64,000 nt of DNA from Anaerolineae bacterium (GCA_023382655.1 JAHDWK010000026.1:35578-99577); one strand, 5' to 3'. Positions 51,588 through 60,687 are shown, numbered from the stretch's first letter. Translations and numbers: made by a program. Notes: generated by a model not told the origin, from the sequence alone.

Positions 51588-53021
51588 ATGCACCGTAGGA
51601 AAATAATCCAGGGTAGCTTCTGGCTAATGACAATCGTCGTGCTTGCCGCCTGTCAGCCGGACGAACCACAGGTGGTAGAAGTGACTCGTGTGGTGACGGA
51701 GACGGTGGTAGAGACAGTTGAGGTAGAAGAGCAGGCGATTGAAGTGACCCCTATGGTGGTGGAAACGGTAGTGGTGGAAACGGTGACAATTATGCCAGAA
51801 ATCGAACCGCTGGACGAAGGTCAACAAACGCTGCCCGGCGATTCCCCGTTTTCCCGGGGCAGCGAGGGGGACGCTGTACCCTTGCCGACGCCGGCCACCG
51901 GGCCAAAGGTGGATGGTGGTTTTGCGCCATTGGCGGCGGGCAGTGGGGGGGATGGTGTCCGTGCAGGCACGGCTGTAGATATCCCTCTGGCTGAAAGCAG
52001 CCGCCTGCGTGCTGGTGAAGTGGATGATAACGAAAATTGGGCAGAATATCTGGCCTATTTGCAATCATACACGGCCGAAAACGTCATTCCCCTGGCTGTA
52101 AGCGAACGGCATACGATTCAGGTGGTGGATGCGCTGAGTAGACCCATGTCCGGTGTCCCGATACGGATAGAGGTAAATGGCGAATTGGTCACCGAATTGC
52201 GTACCCACAGCGATGGCACAGTTCTCTTCTTTCCTGGTCTGTATAGCAGTCAAACAGGTTCCTATGAAGTGACTGCCGTGAACGGGGCACAAACCGTTTC
52301 TATGTTGTTGGCGGTGGGTGGGGCCGGGCAAAACCGACAGTTGATGTTTACCGGGGAGGGTGAGCGGGGCACGGCCGTACCGCTGGATATTCTTTTTCTG
52401 ATAGACGCTACCGGCAGCATGGCCGACGAAATTCGCCAACTCAAAGACAATATGGTGGCAATTGCCATGCAGATCAACACCTTGCCCTCCCAACCGGATG
52501 TCCGTTTTTCGTTTGTCACTTACCGCGACCGCACCGATGACTTCCCGGTAAATCTATTCCCGTTTACGGCCAATTTAGAACCGTTTGTGGCGGCTCTGGC
52601 AGCCATTGAAGCCAGGGGCGGGGGCGACTATCCGGAGGATTTGCACGCAGGGCTGGCCATTGCTTTGCATGGTGCAGATTGGCGACAGGAAAATGGTGTA
52701 AGCCTCATCTTTTTGATAGCCGACGCGCCGCCACATCTGGATTACCCTGGTCAAGATGATTACACTACGCACCTGCGGCAGGCAGCCACACAAGGTATCA
52801 AGATTTATCCCATTGCCAGCAGCGGTCTGGACACTCAAGGAGAGTATATTTTCCGGCAGTTGGCGCAGGTGACAAACGGCCGTTTCATCTTCCTTACCGC
52901 CGACACGGGGATTACGGCTGCTGATGAACCAACCTTCGTGGTGACGAATTACAGTGTGGCCGATCTAGATGATCTGATTGTCCAGATAGTGACTGAGGAA
53001 TTAGCGCCGCTAAATCCCTAA
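51588..53021 (+). CDS. VWA-domain lipoprotein with Val/Glu/Thr repeat stalk
   Basis: 477 residues. Lipobox VVLAAC, then a Val/Glu/Thr-rich stalk (about 30-70) with units like VVETVVVET, a linker with a beta-type domain (VIPLAVSERHTIQVV...VPIRIEV) and a C-terminal von Willebrand A domain with the MIDAS motif DATGSMADE (about 270) and a second acidic segment FSFVTYRDRTDD. VWA domains bind metal-dependent partners; this one is on the outer surface. It follows the 50848-51555 lipoprotein. Confidence 0.82.
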   Translation: MHRRKIIQGSFWLMTIVVLAACQPDEPQVVEVTRVVTETVVETVEVEEQAIEVTPMVVETVVVETVTIMPEIEPLDEGQQTLPGDSPFSRGSEGDAVPLPTPATGPKVDGGFAPLAAGSGGDGVRAGTAVDIPLAESSRLRAGEVDDNENWAEYLAYLQSYTAENVIPLAVSERHTIQVVDALSRPMSGVPIRIEVNGELVTELRTHSDGTVLFFPGLYSSQTGSYEVTAVNGAQTVSMLLAVGGAGQNRQLMFTGEGERGTAVPLDILFLIDATGSMADEIRQLKDNMVAIAMQINTLPSQPDVRFSFVTYRDRTDDFPVNLFPFTANLEPFVAALAAIEARGGGDYPEDLHAGLAIALHGADWRQENGVSLIFLIADAPPHLDYPGQDDYTTHLRQAATQGIKIYPIASSGLDTQGEYIFRQLAQVTNGRFIFLTADTGITAADEPTFVVTNYSVADLDDLIVQIVTEELAPLNP

Positions 53022-53028
53022 AAAAGGT

Positions 53029-53058
53029 AAGAGGTCGAGCTTTTGACTCGACCTCTTG
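53029..53058 (+). terminator. Hairpin at the end of the VWA lipoprotein operon
   Basis: A perfect 11-bp stem AAGAGGTCGAG/CTCGACCTCTT (53029-53039, 53048-53058) just after the stop codon. The downstream T-run is poor, so termination may be Rho-type or weak. Confidence 0.6.
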
Positions 53059-53432
53059 CTATGGAAGTAAACGTATAACCTGTGAAGTAAACCAGGCAGG
53101 GCGCCCGTTTACAACAACCCGATTCAACAACTCGCCAGGGCCGCCACCGTGGACATGGTTTAGGCCCAATACCCCTGGCAGGATATTAGCGCCACCCCGA
53201 TAAAAAATTTATTAAGTGAAGCCGTCTAAAAGTGCCGTCGGAGAGTACAACTCTACCAGTAAACTTTGGCTGCCGGGACTGCTCCTCAGAGTCGTCACCA
53301 GGACAAACCACTTATTTTGAATGTTTGACTCGTCGCGCCTGCTTTGTTACGGCGGCTTCTACCCCTAATAATATGCTATAAGGCCATAAATCATAGTGTC
53401 AGATGTCATGGCGAAAATGTGACATTTATCCA
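53059..53432. other. Intergenic region of about 370 bp, no gene recognised
   Basis: No open frame longer than about 60 codons and no tRNA, SRP RNA, RNase P or tmRNA signature was recognised. The part 53090-53190 has some pairing GC-rich stretches (CAGGCAGGGCGCC, CGCCAGGGCCGCC, CCCCTGGCAGG), so an unknown small RNA is conceivable. It separates the plus-strand lipoprotein operon from the minus-strand methylmalonyl-CoA genes. Confidence 0.3.
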
Positions 53433-53975
53433 TCAGGTGTTTTCTGGTTGACGGCCGTGCCGGATGCCGGACAGAAACGCTTTGGCGCCGGCGGTGTAAA
53501 TGTTACGGCCGTCGCGTAGCCCCTCGCGTAAGCGTTGCCGCACATCCTCGCCTGACTCGGTTGATTGGACCGTCACTGGCAATTCATAAAGCTCCACCAG
53601 TACCCCATTCGTCCCTTTAGGATGAACAAACGCGATCTTTTTGCCATCAGCGCTCATTGTAGGTTCTTCGTTGATCAGGGGCACATTGGCCGCTTTTAAG
53701 CGGGCCAACGTCGCGTCCATATCATCCACTTCAAAACAAATGTGGTGCATCCCCGGCCCACGTTTTTCCAGGTAACGGGCTACGCCACTGGTGGGGTCAA
53801 TCGGTTCCAATAGTTCAATATCACTCTCCCCCACCGGAATAAAAGCTACACTTACCCCTTGATCGGACACAAGCTCCTGATGGCTGACATTCAGCTCCAA
53901 CGCCTCTGCCCAAAATGACGTAGCCTGCTCTAGTTTAGGTACCACAATGGCAATATGGCTGATTTTTTTGATCAT
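53433..53975 (-). CDS. mce: Methylmalonyl-CoA epimerase
   Basis: 180 residues, glyoxalase/vicinal-oxygen-chelate fold. The family opening KKISHIAIVVPKLEQATSFW, the metal-binding residues in the region GMHHICFEVDD and in VLVELYE, and the typical EPIDPTSGVARYLEKRGPGMHH sequence (shown in parts) are clear. It epimerises (S)- to (R)-methylmalonyl-CoA for the adjacent mutase. A C-terminal extension of about 35 residues (VRQRLREGLRDGRN) is unusual. ATG 53975. Confidence 0.93.
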   Translation of the reverse strand: MIKKISHIAIVVPKLEQATSFWAEALELNVSHQELVSDQGVSVAFIPVGESDIELLEPIDPTSGVARYLEKRGPGMHHICFEVDDMDATLARLKAANVPLINEEPTMSADGKKIAFVHPKGTNGVLVELYELPVTVQSTESGEDVRQRLREGLRDGRNIYTAGAKAFLSGIRHGRQPENT

Positions 53976-53990
53976 AGGTTTGTTCCTGCT

Positions 53991-54023
53991 GTAGGGCGAT
54001 TTTGCAAAATCGTCCTGCCCTAT
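53991..54023. repeat. Palindrome between the epimerase and mutase genes
   Basis: GTAGGGCGATTTT (53991-54003) pairs with AAAATCGTCCTGCCCTA (54006-54022) around a GC loop. It spans the mutase stop codon (54020). Another dispersed hairpin of the intergenic family. Confidence 0.75.
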
Positions 54024-55681
54024 AAATCTATATTGGGCTGATACTCACCCCACACCTCACGCAGGGTGTGGCATATTTCACCCAGTGTTACGTCGTGTTC
54101 GACGCAAGCGATGATGAGCGGCATCAGGTTTTCGCGGGACACGGCCGTTTGCGCCAGTCGGGTGCGTAGTTCGGCCACTTTGCCGTTATCCCTGGCGGCG
54201 CGTAGTTCGGCCAGATGTGCTCGCTGCGCCTCTTCCATGGTCGGGTCGAGCTTCATCATTTCAATGCTCAATTTTTCATTTTCCTGCTCAAATTTGTTCA
54301 CGCCCACTACAATTTCTTGTTTTCCTTCCAGGGCGCGCTGGAATTGGTAGGCTGCTTCCTGAATTTCGCGCTGTACATAGCCGGTTTCAATGGCCGTCAA
54401 CATGCCGCCCATGTCATCAATGATTTTGATGTAGGCGGCGGCACGGTTTTCCAGTTCATGGGTGAGATGCTCAATATAAAAAGAGCCGGCCAAAGGGTCT
54501 ATGGTGTCGCCAACGCCGCTTTCGTAGGCGATGATTTGTTGGGTGCGCAGGGCAATTTGGGCGGCTTCGGCGGTGGGCAGGGCCAGGGCTTCGTCACGGC
54601 CGTTGGTGTGCAAACTCTGTGTACCTCCTAAAACTGCTGCTAACGCCTGCAAGGCCACGCGCACCACATTGTTTTCCGGCTGCTGGGCGGTCAGGGTACT
54701 GCCCGCTGTCTGCGTGTGGAAGCGTAGCTGCCAGCTTTTGGGATTCTTCGCGCCAAATCGCTCGCGCATGATTTTGGCCCACAAGCGGCGGGCAGCACGG
54801 AATTTGGCAATCTCTTCCAGGAAATTGTTGTGAGCGTTGAAGAAGAAGGAAATCTGATCGGCAAACTGGTCTACGTCCAGCCCGGCGTCAATAGCCGCTT
54901 GCACGTAGGTAATGCCGTCAGCCAGGGTAAAGGCGATTTCTTGCACGGCCGTGCTGCCCGCTTCCCGAATGTGATACCCCGATACGGAAATAGTATTCCA
55001 GTGGGGGACTTCGCGGGCGCAAAAGCCAAAAATGTCGGTAATCAGCCGCATAGACGGCCGTGGCGGGAAAATATAGGTGCCCCGCGCAATGTACTCTTTG
55101 AGAATGTCGTTTTGAATGGTGCCCCGCAGCTTACTCATCGGTACGCCCTGCTGTTTACCGACGGCAATCACCATCGCCAGCAAAATGGCGGCGGGGGCAT
55201 TGATGGTCATGCTGATGCTGACTTTGTCCAGTGGGATGTCATCCAGCAAAATCTGCATATCGCGCAAACTGGGGATGCTGACGCCCACTTTGCCCACTTC
55301 ACCCAACGCCATCAGGTCATCGGCGTCATAACCAATCTGCGTAGGTAGGTCAAAAGCTACAGACAGGCCGGTTTGCCCCTGCGCCAATAGGAATTTATAG
55401 CGTTGATTGGACTCAACGGCCGTGCCAAACCCCGCATACTGGCGCATTGTCCAGAACCGCCCCCGGTACATGGTAGGCTGTACCCCGCGCGTAAACGGGT
55501 ATTCGCCCGGAAAGCCCAGTTTGTCCTCATAATCAGGGTCCGGGTACGGCGGCAAATAGATTGGCTCAATTTCAATGCCGGAGGAGGTGTTGAAGGGATT
55601 TTTTCGTTCGGGAAAGCGAATAAGGGTCGGGTTGAGTACTTGCTTTTCCCATTCGGTTTTGCGCTCAGTTAGTGGTTTCAT
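54020..55681 (-). CDS. mutA: Methylmalonyl-CoA mutase, large (catalytic) chain
   Basis: 553 residues, the TIM-barrel catalytic domain only: TMRQYAGFGTAVESNQRYKFLL, QTGLSVAFDLPTQIGYDADD, then ETGYVQREIQEAAYQFQRAL near the end. The usual C-terminal cobalamin-binding domain (DxHxxG motif) is missing, so this is the two-subunit arrangement with a separate B12 protein not in the window. It isomerises (R)-methylmalonyl-CoA to succinyl-CoA (or isobutyryl-CoA to n-butyryl-CoA). The epimerase gene follows 44 bp downstream. Start ATG 55681, right after a TATAAT box. Confidence 0.94.
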   Translation of the reverse strand: MKPLTERKTEWEKQVLNPTLIRFPERKNPFNTSSGIEIEPIYLPPYPDPDYEDKLGFPGEYPFTRGVQPTMYRGRFWTMRQYAGFGTAVESNQRYKFLLAQGQTGLSVAFDLPTQIGYDADDLMALGEVGKVGVSIPSLRDMQILLDDIPLDKVSISMTINAPAAILLAMVIAVGKQQGVPMSKLRGTIQNDILKEYIARGTYIFPPRPSMRLITDIFGFCAREVPHWNTISVSGYHIREAGSTAVQEIAFTLADGITYVQAAIDAGLDVDQFADQISFFFNAHNNFLEEIAKFRAARRLWAKIMRERFGAKNPKSWQLRFHTQTAGSTLTAQQPENNVVRVALQALAAVLGGTQSLHTNGRDEALALPTAEAAQIALRTQQIIAYESGVGDTIDPLAGSFYIEHLTHELENRAAAYIKIIDDMGGMLTAIETGYVQREIQEAAYQFQRALEGKQEIVVGVNKFEQENEKLSIEMMKLDPTMEEAQRAHLAELRAARDNGKVAELRTRLAQTAVSRENLMPLIIACVEHDVTLGEICHTLREVWGEYQPNIDL

Positions 55682-55688
55682 AGGGGAG

Positions 55689-55694
55689 ATTATA
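55689..55694 (-). promoter_or_regulatory. -10 box of the mutA promoter (leaderless candidate)
   Basis: Minus strand TATAAT at 55694-55689, seven bases upstream of ATG 55681, so transcription would start at the ATG itself. No Shine-Dalgarno sequence lies upstream. A -35 at 17-19 bp is weak. Confidence 0.45.
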
Positions 55695-55914
55695 CGTCAG
55701 TTAGGGATCACGGCGATAACAACGGAAGTCAATGATTTGGGGTGTAATTTGTCAATAAATCCCGCATTGTAAAGCAGTTTACATGGCTGATGTAGTCATG
55801 CAACATATCGTGTTTTTTATCTTCACTGTAAGATATGGTCATCGTTCAAAAACAAGAACGATGAACCCAAAAAATCCAATTTTCCTCCTTTTCTCCTTCT
55901 TCTCCTCTTCCCGC

Positions 55915-55941
55915 AAAAAGCCTCGCCTCGCGAGGCTTTTT
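55915..55941. terminator. Bidirectional intrinsic terminator
   Basis: Stem AAAAAGCCTCGC (55915-55926) / GCGAGGCTTTTT (55930-55941) with a CTC loop. It serves the mdh gene, transcribed on the minus strand from 57018 and ending at 56038. The remaining DNA between 55695 and 56037 shows no gene, only further palindromes. Confidence 0.85.
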
Positions 55942-55974
55942 GTGTTTCTGGGTATGAAAACGATGAAAACGAAA

Positions 55975-56035
55975 GTGCCAGGCACAGGGCAGAACGGCCT
56001 GGTAATTCCCAGGTTTGGCGCTCTGCGCCTGGCAC
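55975..56035. repeat. GTGCCAGGC inverted repeat before the mdh stop
   Basis: GTGCCAGGC (55975-55983) pairs with GCCTGGCAC (56027-56035), enclosing GGCAGA/TCTGC-type inner pairs. Same sequence family as 62798-62858. It begins three bases beyond the mdh stop codon. Confidence 0.8.
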
Positions 56036-56037
56036 TA

Positions 56038-57018
56038 CTAGAGCAGATCGGCGACGACCGCTTTTTCTTCTTCCAGTTCGGCTTCCGTCAGTTTGATTTT
56101 CTCGCGGGCGAAATCGCTGAGGGATAAACCCTGCACAATTTCATACCCACCCTGCCCGTCGCTGGCGAGGGGGAAGGAAAAGTTTAACCCTTTGGCAACA
56201 CCGTAGCTGCCATCGGAGAGGACGCCGGCGGAGAACCAATGGCCGGCGGGGGTGGCGCTTTCCATGCTTTTGACGTGGTCTAGGGCGGCGCTGGCGGCGC
56301 TGGCGGCCGAGGAAAGGCCACGCGCTTCGATAATAGCCGCGCCCCGTTTTTGTACCACGGAGATGAACTCACCGCGCAGCCAGTTGTGGTCGGTGATGAC
56401 TTCCATGGCGGGACGGCCGTTGATGTTCGCATTTTCCGCATCTGGATATTGGGTGGCGCTGTGGTTGCCCCAGATGGTGACGTTGGACACGGCCGTGACC
56501 GGCACGCCTGCTTTCTGCGCCAGTTGCGCATAGGCCCGGTTTTGGTCCAGCCGGGTCATGGCGGCAAACCGTTCGGCGGGCAGGTCTGAATTTTTGGTGG
56601 CGATCAGGCAGTTGGTATTGGCCGGGTTGCCTACCACCAGCACACGGGCATCGGCGGCAGCTTTGTTGAGGGCGTTACCCTGCCCGGTGAAAATGGGACC
56701 ATTCTCCCGGATCAACTCGCCCCGTTCCATCCCCTTCGTGCGTGGCTTGGAGCCAATCAGCAGCGCCCAGTTCACGCCATCAAAAGCCGTTTCCGCGTTG
56801 TCTGTCACAATAATGTTGTCTAAGAGCGGAAAGGCACAGTCGTGTAATTCCATGACCACCCCTTCCAATGCTTTGAGGGCGGGGGTGATTTCCAACAGAT
56901 GCAAAGATATTTTGGTGTCGTGGCCGAAGATTTCGCCGGAGGCCAGCCGGAATAAAATGGCATAACCAATCTGCCCGGCAGCGCCGGTCACAGCGACCTT
57001 AACGGATTCTCGTTTCAT
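56038..57018 (-). CDS. mdh: Malate dehydrogenase
   Basis: 326 residues. NAD(P)-binding VTGAAGQIGYAILFRLASG at the N-terminus, GSKPRTKGMERGELIRENG (substrate arginines), VVGNPANTNCL and the catalytic histidine in WGNHSATQYPD, all of the cytosolic MDH group. Converts malate and oxaloacetate. It starts at ATG 57018 with AGGAGAAC seven bases upstream. It sits in the same direction as the methylmalonyl-CoA genes: together they could turn propionyl-CoA-derived succinyl-CoA to malate/oxaloacetate. Confidence 0.95.
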   Translation of the reverse strand: MKRESVKVAVTGAAGQIGYAILFRLASGEIFGHDTKISLHLLEITPALKALEGVVMELHDCAFPLLDNIIVTDNAETAFDGVNWALLIGSKPRTKGMERGELIRENGPIFTGQGNALNKAAADARVLVVGNPANTNCLIATKNSDLPAERFAAMTRLDQNRAYAQLAQKAGVPVTAVSNVTIWGNHSATQYPDAENANINGRPAMEVITDHNWLRGEFISVVQKRGAAIIEARGLSSAASAASAALDHVKSMESATPAGHWFSAGVLSDGSYGVAKGLNFSFPLASDGQGGYEIVQGLSLSDFAREKIKLTEAELEEEKAVVADLL

Positions 57019-57174
57019 TTTTTGTTCTCCTGTTTTGAAACTTGTGTGATTTGTTTATGTGCGGATAGTGATTGACGACCGGCATGTCTTGCCGATACCA
57101 CCGCAATTATCGCTGTCGGCCGGGTTTTCGCCAATACCGACTGTCATGTATATGGTACGACATCTATTACATCC

Positions 57175-58020
57175 TTATTTTTGTAGCCCACGTTGGCGTA
57201 CCACTTCGTAGAGCAGGAGGGCGGTGGAGACGGAGAGGTTTAGGCTGTCAACCTGGCCGTACATGGGAATGAGCAGCCGGGTATCGGCGGCGTCTAGCCA
57301 GGTCTGGCTGAGGCCGTTGGCTTCGCTGCCCATGACGAGGGCGACGGGGTTTTGCAGGTTCACGGCCGTGTACAATTTCTCCCCCTCTGGCGTAGCCGCG
57401 GCAATGTGAATATGCTGTTCGCGCAGCCAGGTGATCAGTTGGTCGGTGGGCACGGCCGTGACCGGCACGGTGAACAATGCCCCCAAACTGGCGCGCGCGA
57501 CGTTGGGATTAAAGATGTCCGTACCCTCGCTCACAGCGCCCTCGCCTGTCTCTGTTTCACTGATGATGACGGCATCCACACCGGCCGCGTCGGCCGTGCG
57601 CAGGATGCCCCCCAGGTTGCCCGGTTTTTCGCTGCCTTCGATGATGACCAGGAAGGGGTTGGGAGGGAGCAAGAGGGAGGATAACGGCCGTGTCCAATAT
57701 GGAATCAGCAGCAGCACCCCGCCACTTTCCCCCCGATAAGCCACCTTGTCAAATGCCTCTGGCGTGATGGTAAAGAGCATACAATGGCCGGTTTTATCCA
57801 GGTGCAGAAGTTGGTCGGTCACGGCCGTGGCCGCCGCCCCCCGCGCCAGTTCCGGGCAGACATACGCCTCCTCCGGCACAAACCCATTGGCCAGCGCCAG
57901 CGCCGCTTCGCGCACACCTTCTACCAACATCAGCCGCTGTGCGTCCCGCTGCCGCCGGTTTTGCAGCTTGACCAGGTTTTTGATACGGCCGTTTTGGGGG
58001 CTGGAGATGGGGGTGGGCAT
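57175..58020 (-). CDS. TrmH/SpoU family RNA 2'-O-methyltransferase
   Basis: 281 residues. N-terminal substrate-binding domain (SPQNGRIKNLVKLQNRRQRD, FVPEEAYVCPELA) and C-terminal SPOUT knot: motif 1 IIEGSEKPGNLGGILRTADA, motif 2 VALVMGSEANGLSQTW, motif 3 LIPMYGQVDSLNLSVSTALLL. It methylates ribose in rRNA or tRNA; which RNA cannot be said from sequence. The upstream repeat (58040-58078) separates it from the next gene in the same direction. Confidence 0.92.
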   Translation of the reverse strand: MPTPISSPQNGRIKNLVKLQNRRQRDAQRLMLVEGVREAALALANGFVPEEAYVCPELARGAAATAVTDQLLHLDKTGHCMLFTITPEAFDKVAYRGESGGVLLLIPYWTRPLSSLLLPPNPFLVIIEGSEKPGNLGGILRTADAAGVDAVIISETETGEGAVSEGTDIFNPNVARASLGALFTVPVTAVPTDQLITWLREQHIHIAAATPEGEKLYTAVNLQNPVALVMGSEANGLSQTWLDAADTRLLIPMYGQVDSLNLSVSTALLLYEVVRQRGLQK

Positions 58021-58039
58021 GGGGAGAGTGGAGAGAGGA

Positions 58040-58078
58040 GATTGGGAGATTCAATCTCTCAATCTCCCAATCTCAATA
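58040..58078. repeat. Intergenic TCAATCTC/AATCTCCC octamer repeats
   Basis: GAGATTGGGAGATT then TCAATCTCTCAATCTCCC and further AATCTC copies; the first half is the inverse of the second. Overlaps the last bases of the gamma-carbonic-anhydrase-like gene. Confidence 0.75.
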
Positions 58079-58579
58079 TTGTCCTGTTCGATACGCCTCT
58101 TTGCGGGCTACATAGTTTTGCACGGCGCGGGGGCCTAGTTCTCGTTGGCTGGCGGAGAGGGGACCGAAGATGCGGGCGGGCACGCCCAAAACCAGTTTGC
58201 CGGGTGGCACTTGCATGCCCGGCGAGACGACGGCGCCGGCCGCCACCATTGCGCCCGCGCCAATGTGCGCGCCGTCCAGCACGATGGCCCCCATGCCAAC
58301 GAGCGCACCGTCTTCTACCGTGCAGCCATGCACGATGGCGCGGTGGCCGATGGTGACGTTGCGGCCGACCACGCAGGGAAACCCGGCGGACACGTGCAGC
58401 ACTGCGCCATCTTGTATGTTGCTGTTTTCACCGACGGTGATGGGTTCTTCGTCACCGCGCAGTACGGCGCCAAACCAGACGCTGACGTTTTCAGCCAGGG
58501 TGACATGGCCGCGCACAACGGCCGTGTCCGCAACCCAGGCGCTGGTGGCAATGGTGGGGCTGATTTTGGCGGGGGTCAT
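58073..58579 (-). CDS. Gamma carbonic anhydrase-like hexapeptide-repeat protein
   Basis: 168 residues of left-handed beta-helix: SVWFGAVLRGDEEPITVGEN, the zinc-histidine segments VLHVS, GHRAIVHGCTVE and VGMGAIVLDGAHIG, and a C-terminal helix (SQRELGPRAVQNYVARKEA). These His residues match gamma-class enzymes (CaiE/PaaY/CamH-like), so it may be a carbonic anhydrase or a related acyltransferase-like protein. The start ATG 58579 overlaps the previous stop by 4 bp (ATGA). Confidence 0.85.
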   Translation of the reverse strand: MTPAKISPTIATSAWVADTAVVRGHVTLAENVSVWFGAVLRGDEEPITVGENSNIQDGAVLHVSAGFPCVVGRNVTIGHRAIVHGCTVEDGALVGMGAIVLDGAHIGAGAMVAAGAVVSPGMQVPPGKLVLGVPARIFGPLSASQRELGPRAVQNYVARKEAYRTGQY

Positions 58580-59079
58580 ATCAAGGTGATGAAGCCAAAC
58601 TGCTTTTCGTTGCCGGTAATGGCCTGCACGTAGCGTTTGGCGAAGAACTCTTTGATCTGCGTGTACACCGCTTCGTAAAATGGTTCTAGCTGGCCGCGTT
58701 TGCTCTCCGGAATCTTCAGTTCTCGCCCCTCTGGCCCCAATTTGACGATGAAATAATCATCCACTTTCTTGATGAAGAAGCTGAGTACCAGGGGTAGGGG
58801 GTAACTACCATTGGGTTCTTGCAGGCGCAGTTCCACGCCAAAGTGCCAAAACGATTGGGCGTCCATCTGCATCGCCCCGGCCAGGGCATAAAACTTGTTG
58901 CTGGAATCAAACTCCTGGCCAACAGCCAGGTAGGTAATTTCCTGGTTGCGGGGCCACTCAATATATTCCAACAGGCCATTGACCAGTTCACGGGCGAAGG
59001 CAGAGCATTCCTCTTCATATTTTTGGAATGTCTGGCGTGACTGCCGGTAGATTTGGGTCAATTCATCATATTTAGTCAT
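58576..59079 (-). CDS. Hypothetical protein (167 aa), coupled to the gamma-CA-like gene
   Basis: A soluble 167-residue protein with aromatic and charged character: YDELTQIYRQSRQTFQKYEE (coiled-coil-like start) then a beta-rich core (ITYLAVGQEF, FWHFGVELRLQ, LVLSFFIKKVDDYFIVKLG). No family recognised. The stop codon overlaps the start of the next gene by 4 bp, so they are co-translated. Confidence 0.6.
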   Translation of the reverse strand: MTKYDELTQIYRQSRQTFQKYEEECSAFARELVNGLLEYIEWPRNQEITYLAVGQEFDSSNKFYALAGAMQMDAQSFWHFGVELRLQEPNGSYPLPLVLSFFIKKVDDYFIVKLGPEGRELKIPESKRGQLEPFYEAVYTQIKEFFAKRYVQAITGNEKQFGFITLI

Positions 59080-59126
59080 GGGGTAAATGCTCCTGAAGGG
59101 CTGGCAGATCTTGGGGTAAACGGCCG

Positions 59127-60068
59127 TTACGATTCCCCTGTTCCTCGTTTGTTAAACCCAGGCGCCAACATTGCTTCTTCGTTTGACCAGTAAGTGTGCG
59201 GCAAATAGGGTTTGTCATCGTCCAATCCAATCCATTGGCGGGTCAGGTACACGGCCGTCCAGGTATACACCACGCCGCCCACCGTCCAGATGAGAATACC
59301 GGCCAATCCCTGATCGCCCATCGTCAGGCCATCAAACTGGATGGCTGCCGGGTAATTGTAAACGGGAACGGTGGAAAAGAGCAAAACAAAGCCGACAAAC
59401 TTGACCGGCCCGGAGCCGATGACGGCGTATAAAATGCGGATGACGGGGTGCATGGAGGCATGCAGATGGGGGGCGACGGCCAGGATGTGCCACCAGTAGA
59501 GGAGGGCGGCGGCCAACAGCACGGCCGTTTCCACCGTATGCAGCCAGTGGTAACGCAGGGTCAGGTTGTGCAATTGCGGGTCATACCACAGCCAGACGGT
59601 GCAGACGAACAGGATCCAGATGACGCTGGGTTTGGTGACATAGAGAAGGAATTGCCAGAAACGGGGACGGCCGTATTCCCACCCCTGCATCGCGTTTTGC
59701 CACTGCACCGGCAGCCCGGCAAATAACACGGGTGCGGGGTTGCTCAGCAGCAAAAAGAAGGGGATCAGCCCTATCAGCAAAATGCGCTGCATGGCGCGGG
59801 CGGCAAATAACTGTGTCGCCAGAAAATAGAGCGGCGAGAGCCAGACCAGCGCCAGCAAAAACAAGCCAATACCAAACAACACGGGGCGAACGGGCTGCCG
59901 GCTATGGGCGATGGCGGCATGGCCGCTGTCACGGCCCGCAGCCGCTGCATGGCTGCCACGCCGTTCGCCGTGCCGCCAGCCGCGCCCATACCAGAACACA
60001 AGCAGCAGCAGCACCGCCGCCGACCCCCAACGCATATGCCATTCCCAGGACAGGTTGACCGCTTCCAT
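59127..60068 (-). CDS. Cytochrome c oxidase assembly factor CtaG
   Basis: 313 residues with seven or so membrane helices, matching caa3_CtaG (YPL/AVWLSPLYFLATQ, the histidine-rich stretches HWLHTVETAVLLAAALLYWW and HILAVAPHLHASMHPV, and an ending near VYLTRQWIGLDDDKP). These proteins help deliver copper for CtaG-type oxidases. Two GC-rich basic stretches after the first helix are low-complexity. No oxidase subunit gene is present in this window. Confidence 0.88.
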   Translation of the reverse strand: MEAVNLSWEWHMRWGSAAVLLLLVFWYGRGWRHGERRGSHAAAAGRDSGHAAIAHSRQPVRPVLFGIGLFLLALVWLSPLYFLATQLFAARAMQRILLIGLIPFFLLLSNPAPVLFAGLPVQWQNAMQGWEYGRPRFWQFLLYVTKPSVIWILFVCTVWLWYDPQLHNLTLRYHWLHTVETAVLLAAALLYWWHILAVAPHLHASMHPVIRILYAVIGSGPVKFVGFVLLFSTVPVYNYPAAIQFDGLTMGDQGLAGILIWTVGGVVYTWTAVYLTRQWIGLDDDKPYLPHTYWSNEEAMLAPGFNKRGTGES

Positions 60069-60115
60069 AGCTGCGGTTCATTTTAGCACAACACGGCACG
60101 GCCGTGATGGGTGTA

Positions 60116-60145
60116 TTGCTCCTCTTCTGAATGTTGGCCTATAAT
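60116..60145 (+). promoter_or_regulatory. Promoter of the DUF2442 gene
   Basis: TTGCTC (60116-60121), 18-bp spacer, TATAAT (60140-60145). A leader of about 50 nt follows, with AAGGAGAG before ATG 60203. Confidence 0.55.
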
Positions 60146-60202
60146 GTTGCCATGCCGCAAATTTGTCACTTTGAGCCACTGGAATAAGGAGAGTGATTTG
60201 AC

Positions 60203-60481
60203 ATGACAATGCCTGGCAAGCGCGTAAGGGTACAAAAGGCAACGCCCCAAAAGGGATATTACATGCTCCTGGAATTTGAAGATGGTACTGAGAGGGAAGT
60301 TAATCTGGAACCATTTCTGCATGGGCCAATTTTTGAACCGATTCGCCAGGATCGGGCCGTTTTTCAAGATGTGCGCATTGAGGGCGGCACTATCGCCTGG
60401 GCCAATGGCGCGGATATTGACCCTGATGTGTTGTACTACAACCTGGAACCGGCCTGGAAAACAGAGTTGGAAGCTGTTTAG
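60203..60481 (+). CDS. DUF2442 protein
   Basis: 92 residues. The pattern YYMLLEFEDGTEREVNLEPF, PIFEPIRQDRAVFQDVRIEG, and IAWANGADIDPDVLYYN is DUF2442, a small protein often encoded with DUF4160 in a putative toxin-antitoxin-like pair. No DUF4160 is seen here. ATG 60203 with AAGGAGAG at good spacing. Confidence 0.85.
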   Translation: MTMPGKRVRVQKATPQKGYYMLLEFEDGTEREVNLEPFLHGPIFEPIRQDRAVFQDVRIEGGTIAWANGADIDPDVLYYNLEPAWKTELEAV

Positions 60482-60687
60482 GCTAGTTGATGGGGGGATG
60501 GTCATGGGCGGCACGGCCGTGACCAGATTGGTTGGGGTGGGGGTACGGCGTATAATTCCAGTGTGTGCGTTGAGCAAACCAGGTGTGGCGCGGTGGGGAC
60601 GCCGCGCCACGGCAAGCCGGTATTGACGGTGGTGATGTGGTAAACAGGCAGGTTTCGGTAGGTAAAAGTGGTGTGGGCAAATGATAA

